Assembly (NCBI RefSeq): GCF_040869045.1
Contig: NW_027136914.1
Location: 372,001-436,000, forward strand
Direction of reading: 5' to 3'
Source of the DNA: Eurosta solidaginis
Taxonomy: Eukaryota > Arthropoda > Insecta > Diptera > Tephritidae
Length of the DNA: 64,000 bases
Shown: positions 23,240-34,044 of the stretch, piece by piece
Layout: the number at the start of each line of letters is the position of its first letter
How positions within the stretch are numbered: the stretch's first letter is position 1
Made by a program: the position numbers and the translations under genes
Notes under the pieces: model-generated
Databases searched by the model: none
Told to the model about the DNA's origin: nothing
The model's input: the letters and a program-made list of their open reading frames with translations, nothing else

Positions 23240-23430
23240 CATGTACCAATGTTCAGAGGGCGCTTAGATTATGTCGGAAACACCTCTCAATGCCCTTATT
23301 TTGGGAGAGGGTTTAAACGCCGCAGCTATTCATAAACGGTTTCGAGGAGTTGGTAAGGTGCATGCATCAGATTCTTAGCAAGATATGATCGAATGAATGC
23401 ATGCTCGACGATTGGAACGTCAAGCTGTAT
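23240..23430 (+). pseudogene. LINE A, 5' RT piece (left of the CR1-like insertion)
   Basis: A decayed stretch matching LINE A at 44430-44700: ttagattatg...gggagaggg near 23265-23310, then a frame giving GFEELVR-MHQ near 23341-23372, and finally tgctcgacgattggaacg (DDWN) at 23401-23418. The next LINE A block, HKK---NCANYR, appears only at about 28190, on the far side of the CR1-like LINE. This suggests that the CR1-like element was inserted into this copy. Confidence 0.65.
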
Positions 23431-23945
23431 AGTTTGTTTTGTATCTGTGCTCTTGTCTTTTTTGATAAACAAATTGTTTAATATTGTTAAAAATAGTTTT
23501 ATTGTTGACATAAGTAGTGAAGTGAATTCATTGAGTGTGCTAATTAAAGAAATTCAATTAATTTCAGTTGTTTTAGTTAAATATTTAATATAAAAACTAA
23601 TTTTTCATTAATTTGCATATACACACACTTATTTACATACAATTGATTTGCCGAGTGTTTTCTGCATTGCATTGTGTTGTTGCTGTTGATAGGCATCAGT
23701 TTTAATAGTGTAATTGTTTTTATTTTTGATTTTGCGCGCACACTTCATTTCTCTTTCTTAGTGTCACAGCTGTTTGCGCGGTTTGTTCAGTGTTATCACA
23801 GTGCATCTCAAACTGCTCATACAGTGCATTCAAACTGTTTATTTTTTTATTTTTTCTATATAACCCGCTGTGGTATTTTTCAATTAATCAACTTACTCTC
23901 ACTATTTTATTAATTTCTTTTTTCTGTCTCTTAATTTTTATTAAA

Positions 23946-24821
23946 ATGTCTTGCCTATATGCGAACTGCTGGATAAAAAGTGATTCCCATCCCTTCGTGT
24001 CATGCTGGCTTTGCGATGGGCTCGCCCATATGAAATGTGCCGGTTTGTCAGCAAGAGTGGTTGACGCTCTCAACGATAGTGATAAGGGAGTTCGTTGGGC
24101 TTGTTTGAAATGTAGACCAACTGAGATTGATCTTTTCAAAGTTTTCAAACAGGCTCGTGATGGGTTCTCTGAAATAGGCAGGGAAATTGACGCACTGTCC
24201 AAGAAATTCATCCAGTATGAAAACTTATTTAAGTCTTTCAAATATCCGGATGACTTAACTAACGTAAACCAACATAGAAATTGTAATGCCTCCTCAAGTG
24301 CTCCGACACTCAATGCCGTTGCTGAAGTTCCTCCACCCGTAGTTACAGCACCCCCAACTATCGAATTAATAAATCTGGCATCTCCAAATCCCTTACCAGC
24401 TCAGCAATCTTCATCCAAGGTTTCTTTAACAAAACCTAAAAAATATTCTGCAAAAGATAATCAAGATCCACAAAACCCTTCTACGGAATCCGAACAGCCG
24501 TCTAACAATCTTATTGTTGTCCCTATTAAAAAATCTGTTTTTGTGTCAAGATTTGATAAAGACACCACAGAAGAGGACCTAAAGTCGTACATCATCGCTA
24601 AGCTTAAATTTGAAAACGTGACAGTTCGAAAATTCAATTTTAACTATCCTAGGGATATTTCGTCTTTTAGGATTGATGTATCCGCACAACATTTTGATAC
24701 TATATTAATTAATTCTTTTTGGCCGCCCGGTGCTTTTGTGCGGGAATTCGAGCGTAGGCGTAATACTAATATTTCAAATCTTGCTACACTTCCACATAAC
24801 AATATTGCATCAAAAAACTGA
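23946..24821 (+). CDS. CR1-like LINE ORF1 protein with PHD-type zinc finger
   Basis: An intact 291-codon frame. I chose the ATG at 23946 (context taaaatgt) because the zinc finger starts two residues later; the open frame extends upstream to 23790, but that part is hydrophobic and looks like leader. Residues 3-56 carry C3, C8, C20, C23, H28, C31, C53 and C56, the C4HC3 spacing of a PHD finger. The middle (about 110-190) is Pro/Ser/Asn-rich and probably disordered. Residues about 192-265 (SVFVSRFDKDTTEEDLKSYI to FWPPGAFVREFER) form a compact C-terminal domain like that of other insect LINE ORF1 proteins. Its likely role is binding element RNA in the ribonucleoprotein; the PHD finger may contact chromatin. 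Both roles are inferred from the family. Confidence 0.85.
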   Translation: MSCLYANCWIKSDSHPFVSCWLCDGLAHMKCAGLSARVVDALNDSDKGVRWACLKCRPTEIDLFKVFKQARDGFSEIGREIDALSKKFIQYENLFKSFKYPDDLTNVNQHRNCNASSSAPTLNAVAEVPPPVVTAPPTIELINLASPNPLPAQQSSSKVSLTKPKKYSAKDNQDPQNPSTESEQPSNNLIVVPIKKSVFVSRFDKDTTEEDLKSYIIAKLKFENVTVRKFNFNYPRDISSFRIDVSAQHFDTILINSFWPPGAFVREFERRRNTNISNLATLPHNNIASKN

Positions 24822-24841
24822 ATGTTAATTCGGTCCTAAAT

Positions 24842-27666
24842 TTGTTTTATCAAAATGTTAGAGGTTTAAACACTAAACTAACTGAATTGTATTTGAAATC
24901 GTTTAACTGCAATTACAACATTATCGCTTTAACTGAAACTTGGCTAAAATCTCATGTATTTAATTCAGAGATTCTTTGCCATGATTACCAAATATACAGA
25001 AATGACCGCTTGAACAGAATTGGAGGTGGAGTTTTGTTTGCGGTACATTCTTCTGTACCTTCAGCTGAGGTTAATTTACCCATTATTGATTCTACAGAAT
25101 TCAAATGCATTAGAATCAATCTCGGAATGGGTTGTGTCTATATCGCGGTCTGCTATATCCCACCATCTTCTGATCCTTCGGTGTATATGGATCATATTTC
25201 CCTGCTCAAAATTGTTAATTCATTGATGAAGCCCATTGATTCGATGATAGTCCTGGGTGACTTTAATATCCCGCATGTATTATGGACCATATCTGATCAG
25301 AATATTGTACCTATTTCTTCTAACCTGTCCAACAACGAATTTTTAGCCGAAATAACTGAACTTTGCCTTAAACAGATAAATATAATTCCTAACATGTTCG
25401 GGAGGACCCTTGATTTGGTATTTGTCGATGATACATCAAAATATACTCTAAGCCGGGGTGAACCTCTTACTGTACCTGAAGACCCTCACCATCCTTCCCT
25501 GGAAATAGCATACGAATTCGAAAGAAATTCTCCGAGTAGCATTGCTACTAAATACGACTCAAGTTTCAGATTTCAATTCGCGAAGGCTAATTTTAGTATA
25601 CTTAATCAAACTTTATCTACAGTGGCTTGGCCCAAATATGGTGTTGATATTGACAAAAATGTTTCTGACTTTTATACCACCATTTACGGTATTTTGGAAA
25701 AACACGTACCTAAGCGATAACGTGTGTCTACAGAATCAGTCCAAATATGGTTCACTAAAGAGCTGAAGTCCTTAAAAAACAGAAAATCTCGCTTCTTCAA
25801 ATTATACAAAAGGTCGGGCTCTCACTCCGATTACTTGCATTACTCTATTTTGCGTCATAAATATTTTGAATTAAACAAAAAGTGCTATAATACGTACATC
25901 TGTAAAATGAAAAGGAAAATAACTTGCAATCCGAAAGCTTTCTATAATTTCGTGAACTCTAAACGTAGGGTTAAAGGGTTTCCCTCTGCTTTAAAATACC
26001 AGGGTGATTTGTCTAGCGACGATCAAGATATTGCTAACTTCTTTTCACAATTTTTCAAGTCCAACTATTCCAATGAATTTAATACTTTTTCAAATGAATA
26101 TCCATTTCAGCTTAACTCACTTAACACCATTAATATTCCAGAAATATATCCGGATGAAGTTTTTTCATATTTAACGTCTTTGAAAGAATCTTACAAGTAC
26201 GGTCCTGATTTAATTCCTACTTGTTTTCTTAAAAAATGCGCTGAGCACATTTATCAGCCACTAACTGATTTATTCAATATGTCCCTAAAAAGTGGAGTCT
26301 TTCCTTCTGCTTGGAAGGAATCTTTTCTCATACCCCTTCACAAAAGTGGTAGTAGGTCGTGTGTAGAGAACTTTCGAGGAATAGAAAGTTGTCGGCCATC
26401 CCAAAGTTGTTTGAAGCTATCGTTACCAATCAGCTAACATTTTCCATTTCTACTTTGATTGCAGAACCGCAACACGGATTCTGTAAAGGCAAATCTACCA
26501 TTACTAATCTACTTGAATTCACAACTCATGTTTCTAAGGGATTTAGAGAAAATCTTCACACAGATGTTATTTATACTGATTTCAGTAAAGCATTTGACAA
26601 AGTATCCCACTCCTTACTTATCTACAAGCTGATACGGCTTGGCTTCCAACCTGGTCTCACCCAGTGGATCTCGTCGTATCTCTGCGGTCGAACGCAAAAA
26701 GTTATTTTTAAAAATACTTTTTCAAATGTCATCGATGTTCCCTCTGGCGTCCCACAAGGCAGCCACCTTGCTCCAATTCTGTTCTTGCTATTTATTAATG
26801 ATATCTGTACCACTATAAAATATTCCAAAATCTTAATGTATGCTGATGATGTAAAACTTTTTAGGTCTTATGCGTCTATCGAAGAACGTCCCTTGCTTCA
26901 AGGGGATTTAAACTGCCTAGTTACTTGGTGCAACGTAAATTCAATGCCGCTGAACCTCAATAAATGCAAATTCATGTGCCTATCTCGAAGACCTTTGCCA
27001 GCAGCCTCTTACGTAATTAATAATTTTTGTCTTCTATCAGTAAGCTATTTTGAGGACTTGGGAGTCACGATAGATGCTAAACTTAGTTTCAACCTTCATA
27101 TTAATGCTACTGTCAATAAGGCTAGAGGTGTTCTTTCATACGTGAAACGGTGGTCCAAAGAATTTAGTGACCCTTATGTAACTAAAGCCCTTTTCATCAC
27201 CTAAGTTAGACCGATACTAGAATACGGATCAATAGTCTGGAATCCACAATATCGAGTTCATGCAGATAGACTTGAATCAATACAAAAGCAATTTCTACTT
27301 TTCTCTTTAAGGAATCTTGAGTGGGACTCTGCGTATAATCTTCCACCTTATACTAGTCGGTTAAAGCTTATCAATCTTCCAACTCTTGCAAGTCGTAGAG
27401 AAATGCTAGGCGTTATATTTATGGCTAAACTCCTGATTGGACTGATTTCTAGTCCAATTCTTTTGAACGAAGTAAATTTCAACGTCCCATCACGGGTGTC
27501 AAGACATTACAAACCTCTTCTTTTGAGTCAGTGTAGAACTAATTTCGAATTAAATGAATCTTTTCGGTGTTTGTGTCATAATTTTAACACTCATTCTAAT
27601 TCATTTGATATAACGGATTCACTTTTTACCATAAAGAAAACTGTCTTATCCTATCTTCACTCTTAA
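24842..27666 (+). pseudogene. CR1-like LINE ORF2: endonuclease-reverse transcriptase, broken
   Basis: Encodes the enzyme that nicks DNA and copies element RNA. The frame opens around 24842 with FYQNVRGL and overlaps the end of ORF1; no good ATG is visible. Endonuclease (numbered from 24842): N5, E32 in TETW, D140/N142 in GDFN, and DPHHPSL at 214-220 in place of SDH-PL. The RT palm has YTDFSKAFDKV (motif A, from 26572), PSGVPQGSHLAPILF (about 26740-26785) and YADD at 26839-26850. A thumb region, EYGSIVWNP, follows at 27220-27246. Three lesions separate it from an intact frame: a TAA at 25718-25720 between endonuclease and RT, a one-frame shift near 26385 before motif A, and a TAA at 27202-27204. 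There is no RNase H domain. The few lesions suggest recent death. Confidence 0.9.
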
Positions 27667-27941
27667 CAAAAAAAAAAAAAAAAAAACAAAATCAAATAAA
27701 TTAAAAATGTTCACTTATTTAACAATGTAGTATATATATGTATAATTTCTATGTAATTTCTAACTGTTATGTATAGTACTCAGCTGATGATTTTTATTCT
27801 GTAGCTGAGCAGTTTTAAATCTCGACGCTTAACAAACCTCCGCCTATCAACAACTCGGCAATAACAAATCCGTGCGTCATGCGGATGCGCCCCTCGCGCC
27901 GGTCGGGCGGGCTTTGGAGGGTTTAATCCGTTGGGTATGGG

Positions 27942-27969
27942 TATTATTATTATTATTATTATTATTAAT
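27942..27969 (+). repeat. (ATT)n 3'-terminal microsatellite of the CR1-like LINE
   Basis: About nine ATT/TTA units close the element after a GC-richer 3' untranslated stretch (27860-27940). CR1-type elements typically end in a short tandem repeat that serves in priming, so this marks the 3' end. Confidence 0.8.
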
Positions 27970-28185
27970 AGCGTTCTTTTTCTAGAAAAAAGTTGCATCA
28001 TGAATTTCTTACTTCTGAACTAGGTAACCCGAAGCTCTGCAAAGGTAACTGTTTGTAATGTAAAGGTAATGTTATCCTCTTTTATATTCAGTGGTAAACA
28101 TTTTGTGAAAAAATCATATAAATTAACGAGATATATAAAGAAGAACCTACCGGCCAAAATTATTTTCAGAGAAAAAAAAACAAAT
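27970..28185. other. Unassigned sequence between LINE pieces
   Basis: About 215 bp between the end of the CR1-like LINE and the resumption of LINE A. No motif was recognised. It may be diverged LINE A sequence or a further small insertion. Confidence 0.35.
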
Positions 28186-28385
28186 TAAATATTCTTCATC
28201 AACTTCACAAGAAGGAGCATTCTGCAAACTGTGCCAACTATCGCGCAATCTACATCAGTATAGTATAGAAGGTCCTGTCAAAGGTATTGTGCGAAATTTT
28301 GAAACATGACGTGAATCAGGTCGTTGAACACTATCAGTGCGGCTTCATAACTTGCACAGTGGTCGGTTCCATAGGCCAAAAATAA
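28186..28385 (+). pseudogene. LINE A RT, middle piece
   Basis: Plus-strand frame with HKKEHSANCANYRAIYIS at about 28203-28256 and further on VLSKVLCEILKHDVN followed by EHYQCGF. These are the RT finger/palm blocks that precede motif A in LINE A (compare 44725-44870). An in-frame stop lies at 28264-28266. The similarity ends near gccaaaaa at 28376-28384. Confidence 0.7.
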
Positions 28386-29200
28386 AAATTCATAGTGAAA
28401 AGTTTGTCACCAAATGTGTCGTTAGTATCTCCTATTAGAACAGTCTTTCAAATGTATATTTGTTTTTATTGTATTCGAACTGTACTCTTTAAGAATAGCT
28501 TAAAAAGTGGGGTTATGGTATTAGCTGATTTTTCCAGTGTGAGTAAGTTAAAAATAAAGTGCAAGTTTAAGCTATTTGAAAATACATAAAATATCATTGT
28601 ATTGGAATAAAATGAAATGAATATTGAGCTCAAAGGTATTTACTTCATTCTGAAATAATTTTAGTGTCTTTAGGTTTTTGTGTTTTTTTTTTTTTTTGTT
28701 TTGTTATTTAAAATTTCACTAGTGCCTTTATTAGTGTTTTATTTGCACCAATCCTCACGTTGGGACTTATATCTTATTATTAGTCAAAGTTTTAGGATGC
28801 TAAACTGTTATTAGCAGCTGCCACTTTCTTCCACTAACTATGTTTTGCGACAGTTTTCTGATAGCGTCACCCTGGTAAATTATTGTCGTATGTTATATAT
28901 TCTTACATGTACCATACGACATTATTTTATCCAGTCGACGTTATGCAAATGTAATTTTTTGTGCGTGTTTGTTGTTTAATTTCTTTATTTAATTCTATTA
29001 AACATTGTTTTTGCGATAGACACATCTTACCACTTTTGCCCCCACATCTACTTACTTTTTGTATGCATGCGGTGAAAGGTATCACCCGCACCAATTTTAT
29101 GAAAAAATAGTTCTCACATATTTGTAAAGCCGCGACCAAAGTTTCACGTTGATATCTCTACTGGAAGTATTTTTGGCCACCAACTCCATATAAGACGGAC
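28386..29200. other. ~0.8-kb unidentified insertion within LINE A
   Basis: LINE A RT sequence stops near 28385 and resumes near 29205 with sequence equivalent to the same part of the protein. The DNA between is AT-rich with a poly(T) run (28684-28697) and an imperfect palindrome around 28887-28921 (cgtatg...catacg). No terminal inverted repeat or coding domain was recognised. The flanks partly overlap in alignment, so a local duplication accompanied the insertion. Confidence 0.45.
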
Positions 29201-29204
29201 CAGT

Positions 29205-29950
29205 GTGCAACGATCAGATTTCAGTATTGGAAAAAAAAAGCGAAAAAGGAATTGACACACATCACTTCTTTTTCGATTGTAAAGCCGACTTCGACAGCAC
29301 GTAAAGAAGCTGCCTATATTTCGCCATATCTGAGCTCGGTTTCCCTGCAAAGCTTATACGGTTGTGCAAACATCATCATCTCAGTCAGAATTAAAAATGA
29401 CCTCTGCAAGCCCTCTTTGAATTAAACGAGGTTTCAGACAGGGTACTCCTGGTCGAGCGATTTTTATAATTTGATGCTGCAAAAATAAAACAAGCAGCAG
29501 AATTTAATCGCTCTGGAACAATATTCTATAAAAGCGTGCTACTGACGGCGTTTGTTGACGGCATTGATACAATCGGCCTGAATACCCGCGCAGTAAGTTT
29601 CGTTTACCCCAAACCAAAAAAAAAAAAAAAAATCGGAAAAGATGGGTATGATGGTATTAAGAGGGCAAAACGGAGTACCTGTTGTCATCAAGCAAAGAGT
29701 AAGCTCATCTGCTTTAAAATCCAGCGAAGATTCATTCTTGCTAATAAATGCTACTTTGAACCAGGTAGGAAATTGAAAAGTAAAGTCCTCTCTTGGCAAA
29801 TGAAAAAATACCTCACCATTGGCATATCGTTCCCGTCCTGCTATATAGTGTGGAACATAAACAACATCAAATAAATCGGCTCTGGGAATGTTCGAGAGAA
29901 AAATTCTTTGAAATATTTACTGACCTCTACGCTTGATACAGTACATCCCT
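29205..29950 (+). pseudogene. LINE A RT, palm and downstream piece
   Basis: Includes GIDTHHFFFDCKADFDST (motif A block with the second F-A/SFDS aspartate, about 29249-29300), KRGFRQGTPGRAIF (the RQGD-LSCDLF block, about 29428-29465) and a FVDGIDTIGLNTR block at about 29550-29590, equivalent to YADDIDIIGR. A homopolymer A run at 29616-29632 breaks the frame. Later parts near 29780-29900 match the thumb. Catalytic YADD is changed to FVDG. Dead copy, apparently contiguous with the pieces at 23240-23430 and 28186-28385. Confidence 0.75.
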
Positions 29951-30369
29951 AATTGTTGTGCAATAACTCATCACTTATCACTGATAAGTGTACAGCTGTT
30001 GCTCGAAATCATGTCCATTACGACAGCATTATTAATCAATTAAATATGATTCAGTGTTGCTCGGCATCCCGTCCCTTCCAACAACATATTCAAAAATATT
30101 CACGTTCAATATTATACTAAGCTTAAAACTAATAACAGATTCTAATACCTGTATGCTGGCAGTTTCCTACCACGAGATTAGTATGGTGATTGAAAATTTA
30201 TTATTTTGAACACATCAATCAATTTCCTTAATGGTGAACGGAAACCCGTCCATCCCGACATTATCAACAATTTAATTTGGAATTTATATAAATTATATAT
30301 GTAGTGTCTTAATCCTCTATAACTCATCACCTCGAAATAATTTTATTTCAATTAAATCGGATAGATTCG
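29951..30369. other. No recognisable gene
   Basis: AT-rich spacer between LINE A and the next dispersed repeat; nothing identified. Confidence 0.4.
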
Positions 30370-30550
30370 TGAATAAAAAGTCAGTTTTTATACTCAGTTG
30401 AGCAGAGCTCACATGGTATATTAAGTTTGATTGGATAACGGTTGGTTATACATATATAAAGGAATCGAGATAGATATAGACTTCCATATATCAAAATAAT
30501 CAGGATCGAAAAAAAATTTGATTGAGCTATGTCCGTCCGTTAACACGATA

Positions 30551-30926
30551 AAAAAAAAAAAAAAAAAAAAAAAAATAAATGTAAGGTGCGATAACCTCCG
30601 AAGAGATCTAAGGCCGAGCTTCTCTTCCAATTTGCGTCGTGCTCCTCTTTATTTTCCCTACAAATTTGCCGGACGGGACCTACATGTTTTATGCCGACTC
30701 CGAACGGCATCTGCAAGGCAGATGAGTTTTCACTGAGAGCTTTTCATGGCAGAAATACACCCGGAGCGCTTGCCAAACACTGCCGAGGGGCGACCCCGCT
30801 TAGAAAAATTTTCTTCTAATTTAAAAACCTTATTTCTAAAATTTTGATGTTGCTTTGCTCGGGGTGCGAACCCAGGGCATACGGTGTGGTAGGCGGAGCA
30901 CGCTACCATCACACCACGGTGGCCGC
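30551..30926 (-). mobile_element. Full-length tRNA-derived SINE with 13-bp target duplication
   Basis: Minus-strand SINE, A-rich tail at the left (30551-30575). Its head (reverse of 30901-30920) reads tggtgtgatggtagcg, an RNA polymerase III A box, and gggttcgcacccc (reverse of 30861-30873) is the B box. Both are tRNA-like. The body includes gccgttcggagtcggcataa (reversed, near 30691-30712). The target duplication gttaacacgataa is exact at 30539-30551 and 30927-30939, proving insertion into the host repeat. Transcribed by Pol III and mobilised by a LINE partner in trans, by family knowledge. Confidence 0.95.
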
Positions 30927-32074
30927 GTTAACACGATAACTTGAGTAAATTTTGAGGTATCTTGATGAAATTTGGTATGTAGGTTCCTGAGCACTCATCT
31001 CAGATCGTTATTTAAAATGAACGATATCGGACTATAACCACGCCCACTTTTTCGATATCGAAAATTTCGAAAAACCGAAAGTGTGATAATTCATTACAAA
31101 AGACAGATAAAGCGACGAAACTTGGTAGATGAGTCGAACTTATGACGCAGAATAGAAAATTAGTAAAATTTTAGACAATGGGTGTGGCTCCGACCACTTT
31201 TAAAAGAAGGTAATTTAAAATTTTGCAAGCTGTAATTTGGCAGTCGTTGAAGATATCATGATGAAATTTGGCAGGGACGTTACTCCTGTTACTATATGTA
31301 CGCTTAATAAAAATTAGAAAAATCGGAGAAGGACCACGGCCACTTTTAAAAAATTTTTTTCTTAAGTAAAATTTTAACAAAAAATTTAATATCTTTACAG
31401 TATATAAGTAAATGATGTCAACATTCAACTCCAATAATGATGTGGTGCAACAAAATACAAAAATAAAAGAAAATTTCGAAATGGGCGTGGCTCCGCCCTT
31501 TTTCATTTAATTTGTCTATGATACTTTTAACGCCATAAGTCGAACAAAAATTAACCAATCCTTTTGAAATTTGGTAGCGGCATAGATTTTAGGACGTTAA
31601 CTGTTTTCTGTGAAAATGGGCGGAATCGGTTGATGCCACGCCCAGTTTTTACACACAGTCGTCCGTCTTTCCTTCCGCATGGCCGTTAACACGATAACTT
31701 CAGCAAAAATCGACATATCTTTAATTAACTTAGTTCACGGGCTTACTTGAACTCACTTTATCTTGGTGTGAAAAATGAACGAAATCCGACTGTGACCACG
31801 CCCACTCTTTCGATATCGAAAATTACGAAAAATGAAAAAAATGCCATAATTCTATACCAAATACGAAAAAAAGGATGAAACATGGTAAGGTAATTGGATT
31901 GTTTTATTGACGCGAAATATAACTTTAGAAAAAACTTTATAAAATGGTTGTGACACCTACCATATTAAGTAAAAGAAAATGAAAAAGTTCTGCAGGGCGA
32001 AATAAAAAACCCTTAAAATCTTGGCAGGTATTACATATATAAATAAATTAGCGGTATCCAACAGATAATGTTCT

Positions 32075-33130
32075 GGGTCACCCTGGTCCACATTTTGGTC
32101 GATATCTGGAAAACGCCTTCACATATACAACTACCACCGCTCCCTTTTAAAAATCTCATTAATACCTTTAATTTGATACCCATATCGTACAAACTCATTC
32201 TAGAGTCACCCCTGGTCCACCTTTATGGCGATATTTCGAAAAGGCGTCCACCTATAGAACTAATCCCCATGCCCTTTTAAAATACTCATTAACACCTTTC
32301 ATTTGATACCCATATCGTGCAAACATATTCTAAAGTCACCCCTGGTCCACCTTTATGGCGATATCTCGAAAAGGCGAACACCTATAGAACGAAGGCCCAC
32401 TCCCTTTTAAAAATACTCATTAACACCTTTCATTTGATATCCATATCGCACAAACAAAGTCTAGAGTCACCCCTGGTCCACCTTTATTGCGATACCTCGA
32501 AAAGGCGTCCACCTATAAAACTAAGGCCAACTCCCTTTTAGAATACTCATTAACTCCTTTCGTTTGATACCCATATTGCACAAACGAATTCTAGAGTCAC
32601 CCCTGGCCCACCTTTATGGCGATATCTCGAAACGGCGTCCACCTATGGAACTAAGGATTACTCCCTTTTAAAATACTCATTAACACCTTTCTTTTGATAC
32701 CCATATAGTACAAACACATTCAAGAGTCACCCCTGGTCCACCTTTGTGGCGATATTTCGAAACGGCGTCCACCTATAGAACTAAGGCCCACTCCCTTTTA
32801 AAATACTCATTAACACCTTTCGTTTGATGCCCATATTGTACAAAATAAATCCTAGGGTCACCCTTGGTCCACCTTTATGGCGATATCTCGAAACGGCGTC
32901 CACATATGGAACTAAGGATTACTCCCTTTTAAAATACTCATTAACACCTTTCATTTGATACCCATATCGTACAAACGCATTCTAGAGTCAACCCTGATCC
33001 ACCTTTATGGCTATATCCTTACATGCCGTCCACCTATAGAACTATGGCCCACTCCCTCATAAAATACTCTTTAATGCCTTTCATTTGATACAAATGTCAT
33101 ACAAACACATTCCAGGGTTTCCCTCGGTTC
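32075..33130 (+). repeat. Tandem array, about 9 units of 130 bp
   Basis: The phrase cctggtccac (or one-base variants) occurs at 32082, 32211, 32341, 32472, 32602, 32732, 32863, 32993 and about 33122, a spacing of 129-131 bp. Each unit contains ggcgatatctcgaaa, cctatagaactaaggcccac and cattaacacctttcatttga. Units are highly similar in the middle and diverge at both ends. The open frames at 32068-32280 and 32317-32541 are read through the array and are not genes. Confidence 0.95.
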
Positions 33131-33350
33131 ATTTTCCTACATGGTTATTTTCCCTTATGTTGTCACCATAGCTCTCAACTGACTATGTAATTAATGTTCG
33201 GTTACACCCGAACTTAACCTTCCTTACTTGTTTATTTTTGTATTTCTAAGTTATTTATTTTGTATGGATACTATTATAAAAAGGCGAGTGTAGCCGACAG
33301 GCAACAATGAGCAACAGTGGAAAGAAAATTATCAGAAAAGTTATTAGCCA

Positions 33351-34044
33351 TTACGAAAGATGGAAATTTCTTTCTATTGGCACTTTCGGGAATGCTTCGT
33401 TCAAGGGACGAATTTTAAAGATTCTGTCAACGTCAGGGTGGCTCCTTGGAAGACATTTGCTATTGTCATTGAAATGAAGATTTTGTCGTATCTTTTCAAA
33501 TTTGTTACAAGACATAACCTGTGGAATTATAGTTGTGCCTAGGATAGAACTCCAATGGTTGGTTACCCTGGGTAGGTGGACAAGTGACATACGATATACG
33601 ACGCCAATAAACTGTCGGATTTCTATCTCAGATACTCTAAAATTTTGAGCCAAATAGTGGGTTGCCTCATCCAAAATTTTTTTTTATAAGTTTTGGTCGA
33701 AATAAATAAAGAAAGAACTGAAAGGGAGTCTCAAGCTCCAAGATATCAGATGTCAATGAATAGTTTCCAGTAAAGGACAGCTGCTCTGAGCTCAGCTATA
33801 AACTCATTTTCTTCCAAAGTAACGGTAGAGTTTCAGTTTTTTGTCGCTTTGATAGAGGAGCTGAAGTACTTGTGATCTCTGACCGAAATGGGGCGACCTC
33901 TACCGTTTCTTTATGAATGAAGTTACGGCCGTCATCGTTCACGTACTCTGCTAATTCATCTACATCAAATTCTCCTTCAATCGAGTCTTCATTCAGCTCT
34001 TCGAAATCCGAGTTCAAATCTGGGTCGAAATCAGGGATAGCCAA
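33351..34044 (-). pseudogene. piggyBac-like transposase, N-terminal half
   Basis: Minus-strand remnant of a DDE transposase of the piggyBac superfamily, which cuts and pastes DNA at TTAA. The acidic N-terminal stretch is at 33796-34044 (MAIPDFDPDLNSDFEELNED). In another frame an ELETPFQFFLYLFRPKLIKK-like block (about 33687-33750) leads, across a T-run frameshift near 33677-33686, into 33351-33674: DEATHYLAQNF, then EIRQFIGVVYRMSLVHLPRV, then NKFEKIRQNLHFNDN and FKIRPLNEAF. These blocks precede the first catalytic Asp (typical sequence VDEQ). The copy ends at KVPIERNFHLS, just before that position, so the catalytic core is absent. TTAA-type ends were not located. Confidence 0.85.

Larger units (their letters stand above)
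23431..27969 (+). mobile_element. Near-full-length CR1-like LINE
   Basis: A non-LTR retrotransposon with an untranslated leader (start uncertain, 23431-23600), ORF1 (23946-24821), ORF2 (24842-27666, broken), a 3' untranslated region containing a poly(A)-like run at 27667-27686, and a terminal (ATT)n microsatellite at about 27942-27969. The microsatellite end, not a poly(A) tail, together with the PHD-type ORF1 and the endonuclease-RT ORF2 without RNase H, fits the CR1 clade, which is known in flies. It is the least decayed element in the window. The target duplication could not be defined because the 5' end is unclear. Confidence 0.85.
30370..33236 (+). repeat. Long non-coding dispersed repeat with internal 130-bp array, copy 2
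   Basis: Starts ttatactcagttgagcagag and ends with ctctcaactgactatgtaat, then ttcggttacacccgaactta and ccttccttacttgttt. The sequences near the two ends (cagttgagcagag and ctctcaactga) are partly inverted. The opening 110 bp and the last 30 bp match the 18.5 and 62.1 kb repeats, but the interior differs: modules built on 'accacgcccactttttcgatatcgaaaat' (split here as two phrases, 31038 and 31797) are followed by a tandem array (32075-33130). A SINE splits it at 30551-30926. Without that insertion it is about 2.5 kb. No significant frame. It is probably a non-autonomous mobile element of unknown class. Confidence 0.85.

Noticed and set aside
23888..24313. 141-codon minus-strand frame
   Set aside because: Overlaps the CR1-like ORF1 zinc-finger region in antisense; no domain.
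30861..30920. A functional tRNA gene on the minus strand
   Set aside because: A and B boxes are present but belong to the SINE head; there is no cloverleaf or acceptor stem and the body continues for 300 bp.
32068..32541. Two similar open frames as a tandem gene family
   Set aside because: Both are translations of the 130-bp array; the similarity is at DNA level.
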